A DNA stretch of 64,000 nt, from the NCBI GenBank assembly GCA_963693285.1, contig OY848917.1:34793245-34857244 (forward strand), given 5' to 3'. Shown here piece after piece: positions 1 to 11,725 of this stretch. A program made the position numbers and the translations under genes. The notes beneath the pieces are model-generated. The model did not search any database and was not told the origin of the DNA. It saw nothing but the letters and a program-made list of their open reading frames with translations. The DNA is from Xestospongia muta. Its lineage: Eukaryota; Porifera; Demospongiae; Haplosclerida; Petrosiidae. Each line of letters begins with the position of its first letter. The stretch's first letter is position 1.

Positions 1-436
1 TACTAATAATTCAGTCAATATTAGATCAGTAAATGTGAGTGACAAAACATAAATTAACTGAGATTCAAAATAGCTAAAACCCAAACAAACATTAATACCA
101 CCTACACAAATGTTTGCATTACTGGTATCATAAAATATCATGTACCTTGATAGACACTGATTAATATCCACAAAAAGAAAGTTTTGTTATGACAAAGGGT
201 GACCCAATTGTTTGTGATGTAAGAAATGTAATGTTACCTTCATGGATAAGTTAATGGTACATTTGATGAGATATCTTTATCAAGAACAAGAGAAATGACT
301 GTAGCCATTGTGTGAATTGTGGATTAATTAAATTAAGTATGATCTAATTTTAGGTACTAAAAAATTAAAATTAATGTGTACACATGCCAGACTTTTGCTT
401 GTAAAATACATACACATAATGAACCAATCTACTGAC
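1..436. other. AT-rich sequence, no gene supported
   Basis: Possibly intron or 3' sequence of the ankyrin gene to its right. A minus-strand ATG near 316 opens only 22 codons before a stop. Part of this stretch (about 340-530) is similar to 13800-13975, so it belongs to a duplicated segment. Confidence 0.3.
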
Positions 437-850
437 CTTATAACATACACTCAGATTTGCACTAAATTGTAAGAGTGATTGGATGATTTCACAATGATTT
501 TTAGCTGAGGCAATCTGTAAAGCTGTCTTCTAATTTAGGACAAAATAATTACACTAATGCACTAAAACTATATTACTTTATAATAATATCATCAAATCTG
601 ACAAAATAAGTTGTAAAAACAGTTTAAAACACACTACTATCTGAACAATATCAGGATTTGTATCAAATTGCAGAAACATATTAACTATCTCTGAATGGCC
701 TTCACTTGTAACAATGTGTAGCTGTTGTCTTATCCTAAAATTAATACAAATATTATATTTTGAGGTGAAATAACTGATCGAACACCTCATTGTAAGATCC
801 CACATTAGCTCCATTTTAAAATCTAATCTCACTCCACTAATGTCTCCATT
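437..850 (-). CDS. Ankyrin-repeat exons of an unfinished minus-strand gene
   Basis: Three exons read on the minus strand: 786-850 (65 nt), 638-734 (97 nt) and 437-529 (93 nt, donor GTCAGT). The last encodes a clear ankyrin repeat (TALQIAS, HCEIIQSLL). The middle one encodes LHIVTSEGHSEIVNMFL, also ankyrin-like. The first begins NGDISGVR, like the 31-residue repeat class of the large plus-strand gene. The first two have lengths that are not multiples of three, but their sum (162 nt) is, so they splice in frame. Within each, part of the ankyrin consensus is shifted out of frame. I could not find the first exon or the continuation left of 437. This could be a diverged working gene or a decaying copy. 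Confidence 0.5.
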
Positions 851-1429
851 CTGATTAGGTCTAGATACATTTTACTTTATTAAAATGTGAAGGATTGTTT
901 TGAGAAAGTTTAATACTACACAAGTGCTCAAGTCACCAAATTGGCCGGTTGATTTAATATCACAAAAACTCTTTTATTTAATAAAAACACAGTTTAAATA
1001 ATAAATCATACATGTGTAAATTAAAAAGTCATACAAAGAAACCTAGTGCTAAGGAAGAGACATGAACACAAACAAGATATCTTGTCAACTACAATAAAAA
1101 TATAGATCTATTAACATCTGTTAATAGTTTAAAGACAATAAGAGGATAATTAACATCCGTTAACAATACTCAAACATTATATCTAATAGCAAAATAAGTA
1201 TCACCAATAAAGCCTAAACCAAAACAATATGAACTAAATCACACAATGATATTTTTAAACAATACATTGTCTATCACATAAATTATAAACAATAAAAATG
1301 TTTTTAATGATATGTTGGTAAACAGAATATAGAGTATTATATAATAGAAAACATTATTCCAGTCACCATATATATATCAATTATATATGTTAGTAAAGTA
1401 TACTGTGTTTTTTATTTGGAATAAAGTGC
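851..1429. other. Intergenic, AT-rich
   Basis: No exon with a supported splice site was found. It holds the 3' flank of the small ankyrin gene and the unknown 5' part of the gene to its left. Confidence 0.4.
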
Positions 1430-3720
1430 TTAGCTTATATCACTATCTGGCTCATAATAGTCATCTGAACAAAATAGAATTAAAAATTGACATTATAATA
1501 GTTTTGATGATGTTAATGTAAAGTGAAATTAAGTTTTGAAAATTGCAGAGCTAGGAGCTAGCAATAGAGACTACTTTGCTCTGACTGCACAGCATGCCAG
1601 GCAGAAAAATCGAAAATATAATTTCATATAATTATATATACAAAATATTATTATGCAAAATATGATTATTATTAATATTATTATTATGCATTAAACATCT
1701 ATTATTATATATTATTATGTATTAAACATCTATTGTTATATATTAAACATATACCTGAACTCTTTAAACGTCTCAGTATCTCCTGCCTATTGTCGATATC
1801 ATCTTTTAGAGCATCTGCTGGAGTATGACCATTTTTGTTAGTAGTGGTTGAATCAGCATTTTTAGAGAGTAGATAATATATTATATTTTCAAAACCATAT
1901 CTGCAGGCATCATGCAATGGAGTATCACCACGCTATATGTTGAAATCATAAATTATTTTTATGTTTTATTTACTTATTTAAACAATCATATAATGGCCAA
2001 ATATTGAGGCTAGTATTAAATTATTTGTGCACAATTATAATATATAACATAGTGACTACAACTTACATCATCAATACACTCAATATTAGCATCATACTTG
2101 TCACATAATAATGTCACAATGTCATAGTGACCTATATATGTTGCTAAATGTAATGGAGTCATGTCATGGGTTGTCTACAAGATAAGCATGAAAAATAACA
2201 AAAATGTGGTATTCCATTGATTTAAATTAATGATAAAAATTAGAAGTGCATCATGTATAAATTAAATATGACATACATTGTCTTTAGTATATAAATCTGC
2301 GCCTTTCTCAAGAGCATTGATAACTCCACGAACATCTCCAGACCGGACAGCAGCAATTAATTCTTTGTTCTAGTGAAAAATACAAGGCCATTGAAGTCAC
2401 TGTTACAAATAACTTTTCTATTGCTAAGCAATATCAATGAGGAAACAGGAAAATTCAAAAAATGCTTATTAATATAATTGAAATATAAATTGTTATTTAT
2501 TATAATTCATTAACATCCACTTTAAATTCTTAACTTGTTGGCGTGTGTAGATAAAAGCACATGTTATTATATTAATTATGAGAGTCTCAGAACATGTTTT
2601 TTGTAAGAGAGACAAAGGATAAAGCACAACGTCTAGAATAATCATAATTAGAATTTATTTTGAAACTTCTTTATAAACTATCTCTTCAAAATTATTTACG
2701 TCAGCTAAAATGAAGCTTGAGTTTTCAAGGAAGATTAGGTACGGAAGTCGAGTACAGAATACAAAGTACGACAAATACAGACATCCAATTCTTGTATTGC
2801 ACAGTCTAAATTCCTGATTTTACCTTAAATTCGTGTTTATTACACTTCCGCGATTCATGATTTTTACCAAGAATTCGCAATTCATTACAATTCTCCTTTT
2901 TTGTAGCAATCACAAATTCAAGAAAAAACTGTGAATTTAGACTGTGGGATAATCATGATTTTGAAGTCTACTCTTTTATCGTAGTTCGTATTTCCTTAGC
3001 CGAGGACGGACAAAATTCTCGAAGGTGCGCGAAGAAATATAGGAAATAGGAAAAAGATATTGCACTCATTAACTGGGTCATTAATTGGAATTTTTAATAC
3101 TCGAAGGTGCGTGCAATATATAGGAAATAGGGATTGGAATGTCCGTCTGAGGCTTCCATATCGGCTCCTATACTTCGGGCAACATAGGTGAGCACTTTTT
3201 TGATTTAGCCGGTTATTGTCGTATGTTACTTTATTTCTTGTTTCAAGGCTAAATGTTAGAATGTCTGGCTTCAAGACTAGTTATATGCTAGCGTGATTGT
3301 TTTAAGCGTTTATTCTTAAAGCTCAGGACATAAAAAGCTACTTCATGACAGAATTCCTTCATCTTGTAAAGTAGATTCAATAGATCCTTCTTACATATAT
3401 TATGTATAGACAAATGTAAATAATTAGAAATAGACAGAGTAGATTGATCAATTAATGCAGCATTTTTAAAAGTCTGTCACATTTAAAGAAAAAAGAGGCT
3501 ACAATTCTGCACACACACACACACACATGACCATGTATCTGTGTGTGTAGAATTGTATATTTACTATTGATTTTTATGTTAATGTTTTACTAGTTTATTG
3601 AGCAAGACCAACCCATTTTTGTTTTGGTTTGGTTTGGCTCACAAGACTATAATTGACTTATGATGACTGAATATAATGTTGATCTCAACAACTTACAAGG
3701 TCTTCTAAAGCTGTAGCCAT
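1430..3720 (-). CDS. Small ankyrin-repeat protein, complete (145 aa)
   Basis: Five exons: 3697-3720, 2277-2369, 2067-2174, 1755-1932 and 1430-1464. The first encodes only MATALEDL and ends at GTAAGT. The large plus-strand ankyrin gene also starts with an eight-codon exon. Exon 2 is a degenerate repeat (AAVRSGDVRGV). Exon 3 is a repeat with TPLHLAT and YDIVTLL. Exon 4 has TPLHDACRYG followed by a half repeat (NGHTPADAL). The last exon supplies an acidic tail (DDYYEPDSDIS) and TAA. All junctions keep one frame (438 nt in total). An AATAAA lies at 1411-1416, just past the stop. It is probably a small intracellular protein-binding scaffold; no other domain is visible. The 1.3-kb first intron carries no recognisable gene. 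Confidence 0.75.
3500..3557. repeat. Inverted repeat enclosing a CA/GT tract
   Basis: TACAATTCT followed by a CA run at 3500-3527 faces a GT run and AGAATTGTA at 3541-3557. The arms can form a stem of about 17 bp around a short loop. It lies 3' of the next gene's Death-domain fragment and inside intron 1 of the small ankyrin gene. Confidence 0.7.
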
Positions 3721-3778
3721 GAAAGAATAATAGAGGCAGGAATGGTAGTGAGAATTGCAAGCATTAGCATTTATATTG

Positions 3779-3780
<2 letters not shown>

Positions 3781-3829
<49 letters not shown>
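3781..3829. repeat. (TA)n microsatellite
   Basis: An uninterrupted TA run of more than 40 bases, just upstream of the small minus-strand ankyrin gene. Confidence 0.9.
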
Positions 3830-3830
<1 letters not shown>

Positions 3831-4229
3831 CTTAAAGATTTGTAATAATATTCATAAAATTTTATGTTGAGTTCAGATTCTGTGAAAAGTAATTAGTATT
3901 GACACGTAATGATTATAATTGTATTTCATTTGTTGAATACATTCATTGTTAATTTAAAAGGTGCAAAAAGGTTCATTCCAAGGACAACAATAGAACAATA
4001 TGAATTGTGTTTGATATGGCTTACTGTATAAATATTAAAACAAAACAAATATACATTAGTTGAGAAGAAACAATATTTGGTAAGTTAATGCAATCTTTTT
4101 GTTTACACAATTGTTTTGGTGAAAGAAAAGTTTGTATTTTAATGACAATACTATATAGCGATTAGATCAAATTCAATACCCACTTATTTTCACATAATGT
4201 ATATGAATTGTCATCTCATTATAAAATAC

Positions 4230-4438
4230 CTACATTACTTCTTCTTTAAGATTTAAGATTGCAATATTGTGATCAGGAAATGCTTCTTTGAGAACTGATA
4301 GAGGTACAATGTCATATCTCAATAAACATGCTTGATTTCTGAAAGTAGAGGAGCTCTTTTAATAAATAGCCAAGTTCGACCTTCATCGTTTTCAAGGAAC
4401 AGGATAAGATTCTTGTTACTTAAATGCGAAAGTTTCTC
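4230..4438 (-). pseudogene. Fragment of a conserved cytoplasmic domain, frame broken
   Basis: One minus-strand frame (4438 to stop at 4319) encodes LILFLENDEG, TWLFIK and APLLSEI. A second frame (to TAG at 4230) picks up with YDIVPLSVLKEAFPDHNI. Read in order, the two look like one protein stretch interrupted by a small indel near 4320-4330. The style (WLxIK, a leucine-rich turn, then IVPLSVLKEAFP) recalls the winged-helix segment of ROCO/COR-type or NTPase-associated proteins, but I am not certain of the family. No flanking exon joins it convincingly. It lies downstream of the Death-domain gene on the same strand and may be a leftover from a related, longer gene. Confidence 0.35.
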
Positions 4439-5077
4439 TGTTATTAACAAAGATTAGTTCCTTAAATGTTGACAGGAACATGTCGTACATACAAATATAT
4501 TAACGGATATATATAGTCTTGTATCAATAGCCCTGCCTTACGTATTTTATATAAAATTATCGTATGAATAATGTTTTCAAGTGTATTCAAGTTTGACGGA
4601 TATTAAATCAGCAATTACATTTTGTTATGTGCCATTAAAAATAATCTTTTAAGTGAATTTATTTTAATGCTACTTTATTCTTATAGAATTTGGATTCACA
4701 AATGCAAAGTCCTCAACTATTAACAAAAATGACTTGAACAATGTCTCATTGAAGATACAAATCAAATTTCTTTAGATCTGGGTGGTAACCATTGTGAGAG
4801 ACTCAGATAACTTTAAATCTCAACTCTCAACTAACACAATTCGTTAAGCTTAAGATTAAGATGGAGATAGCTGATAAGTTACCAGTAATCATAGTAATAT
4901 ACTAATACAATGACATAATGATAGTCACTATCAACCATGTACATTATATCTATCTACAGGAATGTGGGGCTTATCAATGTACATTTAGTCTAGTCTTGCT
5001 TGAAAATTAATCTTAAGCTGTGTGTCTATTTACATTGTCTGCATGGTTTTCCATCTATCTTAAAGATACTAAGGATG
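4439..5077. other. Non-coding, AT-rich
   Basis: 3' flank of the Death-domain gene. I see no exon, repeat array or RNA gene in it. Confidence 0.4.
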
Positions 5078-6013
5078 CTAATAATTTTCACAATTTAAAA
5101 TACGTTTAGAAACTATTTTTGTTAAGAAAAAATTTGATATTTGTGTGTCTTCTATATATAGTAAAATATTATGAAGTATACATAAAATAAGAACAACAAC
5201 ACAAATAGCTTCTAAGATCAAAATAAAATTAAACTTGAAACTTGATTTGTAATTGTTCCCTATAGAAAATACAATAACAATAAAATACACACACTCACAG
5301 ACTCAATAACTTTATGTCACATTAAATAATCACATACTGTTGTCATGACAACTAATAGGCCTGGACATTTTTAGTAGATAGTTTAAGCACATATCCATAC
5401 ACATTAAAATAATTACATGTACATTCATCATTACACATGTACACATACTTATACATACCATCACAGTTAGCAACAACTAAAGGACAACTTGGATTATCTT
5501 GTTGATTAATGGTATGTTTTCCTTTAGTTGAAGCTAGTGAACATGAAAATAAAATTAATATTATGTGGTTTCTATTCGGAAGGAGTTAATTAAATACCTT
5601 GCTGACCAGAATTGTACTCATCCAATAAGAAACGACACATTTCATTAGCTACATTCACATTGTTTAAAGGTGGATCCTTTATGACAGTAAAATTGTCTTC
5701 CAGGACACCTCACATTTTCTCTGATTCATCCAAAGCTGTAAAAATTCTGAAAGTCTTGCTATATTATCATGTGAAACACAGTATTCTTCAGATTTTATGT
5801 CACCATATCCTACATAAAGTTGTTCACCGATACTTCTCCACTCGTGTTTTACAGGGTCCAGTACAATCAAGAGGTGGCCTTTTCTTGGTTCTTGCACTAA
5901 TTTTGAACAAATAAGCATATACATTGAACTTGACTTACACAATGGTTTGTCAGGAACATTAATAAATAGCAAAAGCATGCTTCTTTTTGAAGTACCAGAC
6001 TTAGTAACTTGAT
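5078..6013 (-). CDS. Death-domain protein with C-terminal transmembrane helix; 3' part, one frameshift
   Basis: Three exons: 5598-6013, 5459-5533 and 5078-5259 (TAA). The first carries a Death-like fold pattern: HEWRSIGEQL, then NIARLSEFLQLW, then CEVSW. The frame then reaches a stop at 5679-5681. The frame that continues through VIKDPPLNN and the next two exons is offset by one base, at a short T run (ATTTT) near 5690. Exon 2 is a short polar linker. The last exon holds a strongly hydrophobic stretch of about 25 residues (FILILEAICVVVLILC) and a short tail. The protein would therefore expose the Death domain near a membrane anchor, as an adaptor or receptor tail. A GTAAGT...TTAG stretch near 5890-5935 could be a 42-nt in-frame intron. 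Exons upstream of 6013 were not found; the first exon is entered with two bases of a split codon, so an earlier exon is expected. Status is unsure: pseudogene, or a one-base assembly error. Confidence 0.55.
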
Positions 6014-6789
6014 CTGCAAAATAATTTTATTGATAACCTTGGTTATTATCTGAAGGTGTAAATCTGTTCAGGATAATAATTAAGCCCATTTTGTTGGACC
6101 CTAGCATAACTCTGTTATATTAACAAACCACACCCTCTAGACCCTAACAATTCTAGTTTAGACAGCAAAAAGTAGAGATTTCTTGCCAGACTTTTAATAT
6201 TAAAAATATTATCATAGTACCTCACTCTCTCACCTTTCTACTCAAGTATTCTCTCACTAATGATACAGCTACCTCCTTAGCTAGTAGTAACAATGATGAT
6301 ATAGGGTTTATCACTGTTACCATGACAACAAGTCTAATAACATAAAACCCAAGATGATTTATTTCAGTTCTTTAGAACAGACTCACTCAATAATTTAAGC
6401 AATTGACTTCTCAAGTTAAACCAACTGCTCTAAACTAAGGGGATTTGTTGAAGTTAATACTTATTCATGTAAAATATTGTATGACATGTTTCTTTCCTAC
6501 TTCATCTAACAACATGATAGTGACCATTTGACTGAAAGGCCAAGGCAACAACACAATACCATCAGTTAATACACAATTACAACTTAAGGCATCTTAGAAA
6601 AGCACAATATACTTGTGATCATGATCATGTAGGATTATATAAATTTATTTCACTGCTAAAATATAATAAGTACAACAATGAAATTGAAAATAGTATTCTA
6701 ATATACAAGATATTATAGCACATTGGAGTATTTTATGTAATAAAACGTTACACTTTAACCCTGTTAAATATCTTGTGTCCACATGCTCT
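6014..6789. other. Gap between the Death-domain gene and the RING/TRAF gene
   Basis: It should hold the 5' exon or exons of the Death-domain gene and the 3' UTR of the RING gene. An AATAAA on the minus strand at 6644-6649 could serve the latter. I could not place a coding exon with a good donor here. Confidence 0.35.
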
Positions 6790-9234
6790 TTAATCATTAG
6801 AAATATTCCTTTTCCTTTTAGTAATAAAATCATCATATGATGATGTGACAATGATAGTGTTATCAAAAGGAAGACTAGCAAGTGGACCCACTCCTGTAAC
6901 CATCTCTTCTTTTGATGAGGTAACTTCTCTTGTTATTAAATTACTACTGAGTACTAATTCAGAGAGTGGATCAGGTTTATGGACTCTATACAATATATCA
7001 GGTTTATCATAATATCTAAAATATATTTTACACTGTATCTGTTGCCTCCATTTATGTAAGGATGTAAACTTACCAGTTCAACATCACACTCTGACATACT
7101 TGTAATCATCTAAAAACATGTTTATTATCTACCAATTTATAATACAATTTACTTTGTAGTTGAAGTCACTATTACTTTTAGGACAGGAAGGTTCTTGATA
7201 ATCACAAGGAAACTCTAAACTAACCTACTCAAAAAGAAAGCTCACAAAATAATAAATATTGAACTAATTTACCTTGGAATAAGAACCATGAAATTCTGAA
7301 TTAGTTTCATGTAGCCTTCGAGATACATCTATTTTCTGAACGAGTTGTCCATTATAATTTGTTACTTGTTGTGTCTCCTGGAAACTATCTTGAAAATCTG
7401 CTAATGTAGATTCTACTTTAAGAAGTCTATTAGTCAATGGGTTCAGTCTATGATGTAATTCATCTTTGTATCCTACAAGTTCTGTACTTGTGTTTACTAC
7501 TCGACAACCATATTTTGAAGAATGACACAACCTTTTTTGTTGTTTACAATATTTCTCTAAGTCTTCTCCCAACTATATAAAACAAGGAAGTTATTAATAA
7601 TTAGAGCAAGGAAATACAATAGCCTTGTATCCAGGCATTTAGTGAAAGGAAGGAGTGTCTGGTAACTACTGCTTACAAATGTGTAATTATTGCAATTTAT
7701 AAAATATAGTGACATCGTAATTACAACATTTTAAAGGAAATGATGAATCAATGGGTAGATTTATACTGATGATGGTTTATTTACTAAATGCATTCAAGCA
7801 CAGATTCAAATAGTCAAGTTTGTCATTAGTGCAGATATTTAGTGCATGCAAAGGATCAAAACACTTGTTCAATAAAATGTAGATTCAAAATGAATAACTG
7901 TTCTACTATATATCTCCTTTTTCTAGAGAAGATGGTTTGTCTCAAGTACAAACTTCGAATTATGGCTCTTGAGAAGTCTATTGTAAAACTAGAGGCATTC
8001 AAGCAGTTGTTTAGTTGCTCTGGATATATAGCTTCAATGAACAGGAGCTGGTCTTTTTACAAGATAAATATGGTCTTCCTAGTTGGTTCATAGCATAGAG
8101 TAAAGAACCTGAGTAGTTGCCACAAACATTGTGGTAAAAGGATATTTTCCATGATAGTTGACTGAGGATTCATAGAGTATACTATTTTCCAAAATGTTTA
8201 TGGAAATTATGTGCAAGCACAACTAATGAAAGCAGTAGTTACCACGAGTTCCTTTCTTTTACAAATATCTGAGTACAAGGCTAGGATATGACAATTAACA
8301 TACTTCTTTTCTTGGTATTTTCTCACCACACTTAGCTGTACAAGGTATCTTATATTCAGGACAATTATTATTGACATGTTCCTATACAAATAAACACAGA
8401 CATTTATATGAAAAATGTAATTTATCTTGAGAACATATAGTGCGTGATTATGAATCTAGGCAGAGCAATATGACAATGAAAGATGAAATTACTTGTTTCT
8501 TGTTGGTTGGGATCTTGGCTTGACAATATTGACATGATATTGGTTTATAAGGACAGGTGACCAAATGTTTGTCCAATTCATCGTGTACTACATGGATACC
8601 ACAGCCGATATTATTACATACCACAATAGCAAATTTACAATTATTGATATGATCCTATAATAGAGAGATCACAGTAATGATAGTATTGGAACATTCTGGT
8701 AATCATATCACAATATATCATAATATATTAACTATCACTATGGTAATCAATGAAGTAATAATGAAGTCACAATTATATCATAATGGTACAGGAAATTATT
8801 ACTCTATAATTGAGGTTACTGCCACACCACAGACAGTTTTGATGATAACAAGGAAATGAAGTCCTCTTTAGTTCAATGTCTATAGCTTTGTCTTTAAATA
8901 TCTATAAAATAAAGAAGATGTTAATTATAGTCAATTAGATTCAACACTTACTTCATTTAGAGAGAATTCATAGCCACATCTTTTACAAGTAAATATATCA
9001 ACACTACTATGTAAGAGAGAGACAGTCATCTTGTTATCTTTATTAAATAAACACTTACTTTTCATTAAGTGAAGAGAAACAGTTACCACAAATACGACAT
9101 CCACAAGAGGCCTGTCCTGATTCGATCAAAGGTAAGTAACATTGACTACATAATAAAGTAGTTAAAGTAGCAGGTAGTTTATCTCCTAGGAGATGAGGAA
9201 CTATATCAGTAATAGAAGATATAATGCTAGCCAT
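6790..9234 (-). CDS. RING-like plus TRAF-type zinc-finger protein, complete (406 aa)
   Basis: Nine exons: 9059-9234, 8952-9006, 8803-8901, 8493-8654, 8304-8381, 7273-7572, 7153-7224, 7074-7109 and 6790-7032. All phases agree. Residues about 29-69 form a RING-like cluster of eight cysteines (C29, C32, C44, C46, C49, C52, C66, C69), with Cys where the canonical fourth ligand is His. TRAF-type fingers follow: CYHQNCLWCG then DHINNC; C-x4-CGIHV with HLVTCPY; and EHVNNNCP with CTAKCGEKIPRKE. Residues 191-290 are polar and partly helical, possibly a coiled coil. The end (residues 327-406) matches nothing I know. A C-terminal MATH/TRAF-C domain, usual in TRAF adaptors, is absent. By family it would be a cytoplasmic E3 ligase or adaptor in TNFR/TLR-type signalling; that is inference. 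For the last exon I chose the acceptor at 7033-7034, because the nearer AG at about 7019 brings in an early stop. An extra exon in the 0.73-kb intron 7573-8303 cannot be excluded. Confidence 0.75.
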
Positions 9235-10530
9235 TGTTATCAGAGTATTCAAAAAGTTTTAAATACGTACAAATTGCCTCTGCTCACCAGTTTATATACC
9301 ACCTCGTTGACAGAGATAATTATTATTCATAGATTGTGATTAATAATTAGTTCTGAACATTCTAGATAGCAATAAATATTCCAGATAGGACTGGACCAGT
9401 CCACTTTAAAGTAGAGGTTCAAGTCTTTACATGATGCAACTAATCTGAATGACGCGGCAAAATTTCGCAATAGTCTCTATATTATAATATATTATTATAT
9501 GTGTGGTTCAGTCATCTTTTAGGAATGTAATAATGACTATACCAGAACCAAGAACCACAGCTATGCAAAACACGTAATCAGTTATATTCACAGCGAAAAC
9601 GTTTGTTCAATGTTTAGCAATGTAGTAAACTTAAAGAAAGGAAAAACAGACATATTTGAAACGATTAAAAGATGTGTATAAGATGTCTAGAGTAGTGTGA
9701 AAATGAATAAGATTAAAGACTAAGTTAAAAGCTAGCAAATGCTAAACTTTATCCTGGATAGACTAAGAGATCAAAGACACAGTTGTCATTAAACCTAACA
9801 TATCACTGTGTGAGGCAAACCCTGTGTATCCACATATTACTAGTAAAATATTATGAATGGATCATAGTCTAGTCAATCTAGATCAGTTTACAGACTGTAC
9901 TGGTCAGTTCATATATGTACTTTCTTATACCAGTTAGAATTTATACTATATTCTCTTCCAATTTGGATGATGTCATTAAAAATTATAGTCTGGTATTTGA
10001 TAATGAGATTCATATTATTGATTATTGTTCTTATAACAACAGATATCTCAACTACTCACTAGTACTTGACAAGAACCATATGTTAGCTACTATTGATGAA
10101 ACTAACTTACTATGACACCATCAAAACCTCTAGGTCATATGACATTGATATCAGATCATGCGAATCATCATTAGAATCAATGTATTGATCATAATTAAAC
10201 ATCAATTTATATTACTAATAATGATATATTGCTAACTTCCTGTATTAGTACTATGTGAAGACCTTGAATGTTAGCAGTTAGATGATGTCATATTATACAC
10301 ACATCAAAGTATGATTGGATCACAATCTAGTCTGTCTAGAGATGACTGTACATTCTGTCCATATATGTGTCTTCCTAATACCAGTGAGAATTTGTTACTA
10401 TATGTTCTTCCAATTTGGATAATATCATTTATAATTATAGTCTGGTATTTGATAACAAAGGACGTTAATAATTAATTATAAATATTCATTAACAATTAAT
10501 TGAATTAATACACAAATCTAGTTCAGTTCA
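9235..10530. other. Intergenic region with a direct repeat
   Basis: Promoter side of the RING/TRAF gene. About 150 bases at 9847-10002 recur diverged at 10308-10463, sharing TTCTTCCAATTTGGAT- and ATTATAGTCTGGTATTTG-type blocks. No gene is supported; a 66-codon open frame on the plus strand lies inside the first repeat copy and is not preserved in the second. Confidence 0.5.
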
Positions 10531-10722
10531 TTACACTTTGTTAAATGCTGCTACATCTACTGATTGTACAACATCTTCAAATCCAGTAGTAGATTCTTTA
10601 AGAAAGTCTGTACAAATCTAGTGTATTATATATTAATGTAATATAATAACTGTTATTACCTTGTCATCTTCTACAACACAAGATATCTGTAATTCACGAA
10701 TACCATAAGTCATTGGAACTAT
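10531..10722 (-). CDS. eEF1B beta/delta guanine-exchange domain, last two exons
   Basis: Exon 10660-10722 encodes YGIRELQISCVVEDDK. Exon 10531-10617 encodes a segment ending FEDVVQSVDVAAFNKV and TAA. These are the signature end of the nucleotide-exchange domain of eEF1B beta/delta, which recharges eEF1A with GTP in translation elongation. Both exons are phase 0 and join cleanly. Relative to the family there is a small deletion around CTDFLKE. The preceding family segment (the acidic region through LWG-x-SKL) should lie between here and 11726, but I could not find it. The gene may be a partial copy, or that exon may be too diverged to see. Confidence 0.7.
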
Positions 10723-11725
10723 CTTAAATAGAGAGAGAGATAATATTTACATTTTGTATTGGTCACTATATCATCATTAATACTGCCAGTTTACCTCAAC
10801 TAACTTTATGTTACTATAGTAACATAATGTCATACTTTTATTTACTAAGAGATACACATAATTTTGTACTTCTCACTTCTATCTAAAATAAATCACATGA
10901 AGCTCACAAAATTATTCTATATCATAACAACATTATATATATATTTTTTTTCTCAAACTTAATTCTAATGTTAGTCTTGACCTCAATATCAAAGGTTACA
11001 TGATACATGATTTATTTAATATAGCAGGATTTTATTTACAACAAAAGACATTGAACAAGTAACTAACAGATATACATGAAGAAAAACAGCAACATTACTA
11101 CAATGACATCATATCCTGATATTACTATATCACTGACTGTAAATAGTTCCCAACAAAGACAGTAAATACTTTGTCAAGTACAGAGAGATTAAAGGTCAGA
11201 GTATATAAAGACATAATGACATCATGCTTATCCTGCTAGCATTCTTGTTAACCTTTGCCACTTACTGTGTGGGTGAAGGTTACAGTATTTGCTTTGTGTA
11301 GTTGTGTGTCTGTCTATTAGCTGCCAATGTACTTTAGACTATTCTAACTCAGCAATAACAATGTTTAGAACTATGAACCTTCACAGAAAAATGGCAAAAG
11401 TCAAGTACTTGAAACCTCTTTTACATAAAAGGCTGTCAATTGCCATATTATACTACATGTTATGGCTAAACCAGCACTTGCTACAACTATAGTTTTAACA
11501 TCATCTACTACTTACATAGTCTTTATATAATCCTGTTGAAGATTCTGTACTTTGGTACTTTTATTACATAAAATACAAGACACACAATAAAACATAATAT
11601 AGTGTTAGTTCTTTATGACAGACAATAACAGAACAGGATGATTAAAATTGAACATGAAATCATCACATTTGTTATAGATACAATTATCTTATACAATTTA
11701 ATTATAACAAAAATAAATTGCTGAC

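Noticed and set aside
2996..3274. A 92-codon minus-strand frame in intron 1 of the small ankyrin gene
   Set aside because: No domain, no splice support, and it overlaps a short direct repeat (CTCGAAGGTGCG near 3020 and 3100) that explains part of its openness.
7842..8093. An 83-codon plus-strand frame
   Set aside because: It lies in an intron of the RING/TRAF gene, antisense, with no family resemblance.
11289..11492. A 67-codon plus-strand frame
   Set aside because: No homology, and it falls in the gap where an eEF1B exon is expected on the other strand; neither strand gives a convincing exon.
11516..11544. A 29-nt minus-strand mini-exon (NLQQDYIKT) between good splice signals
   Set aside because: It fits the phase of the unrecognised gene but is too short to accept without RNA evidence.
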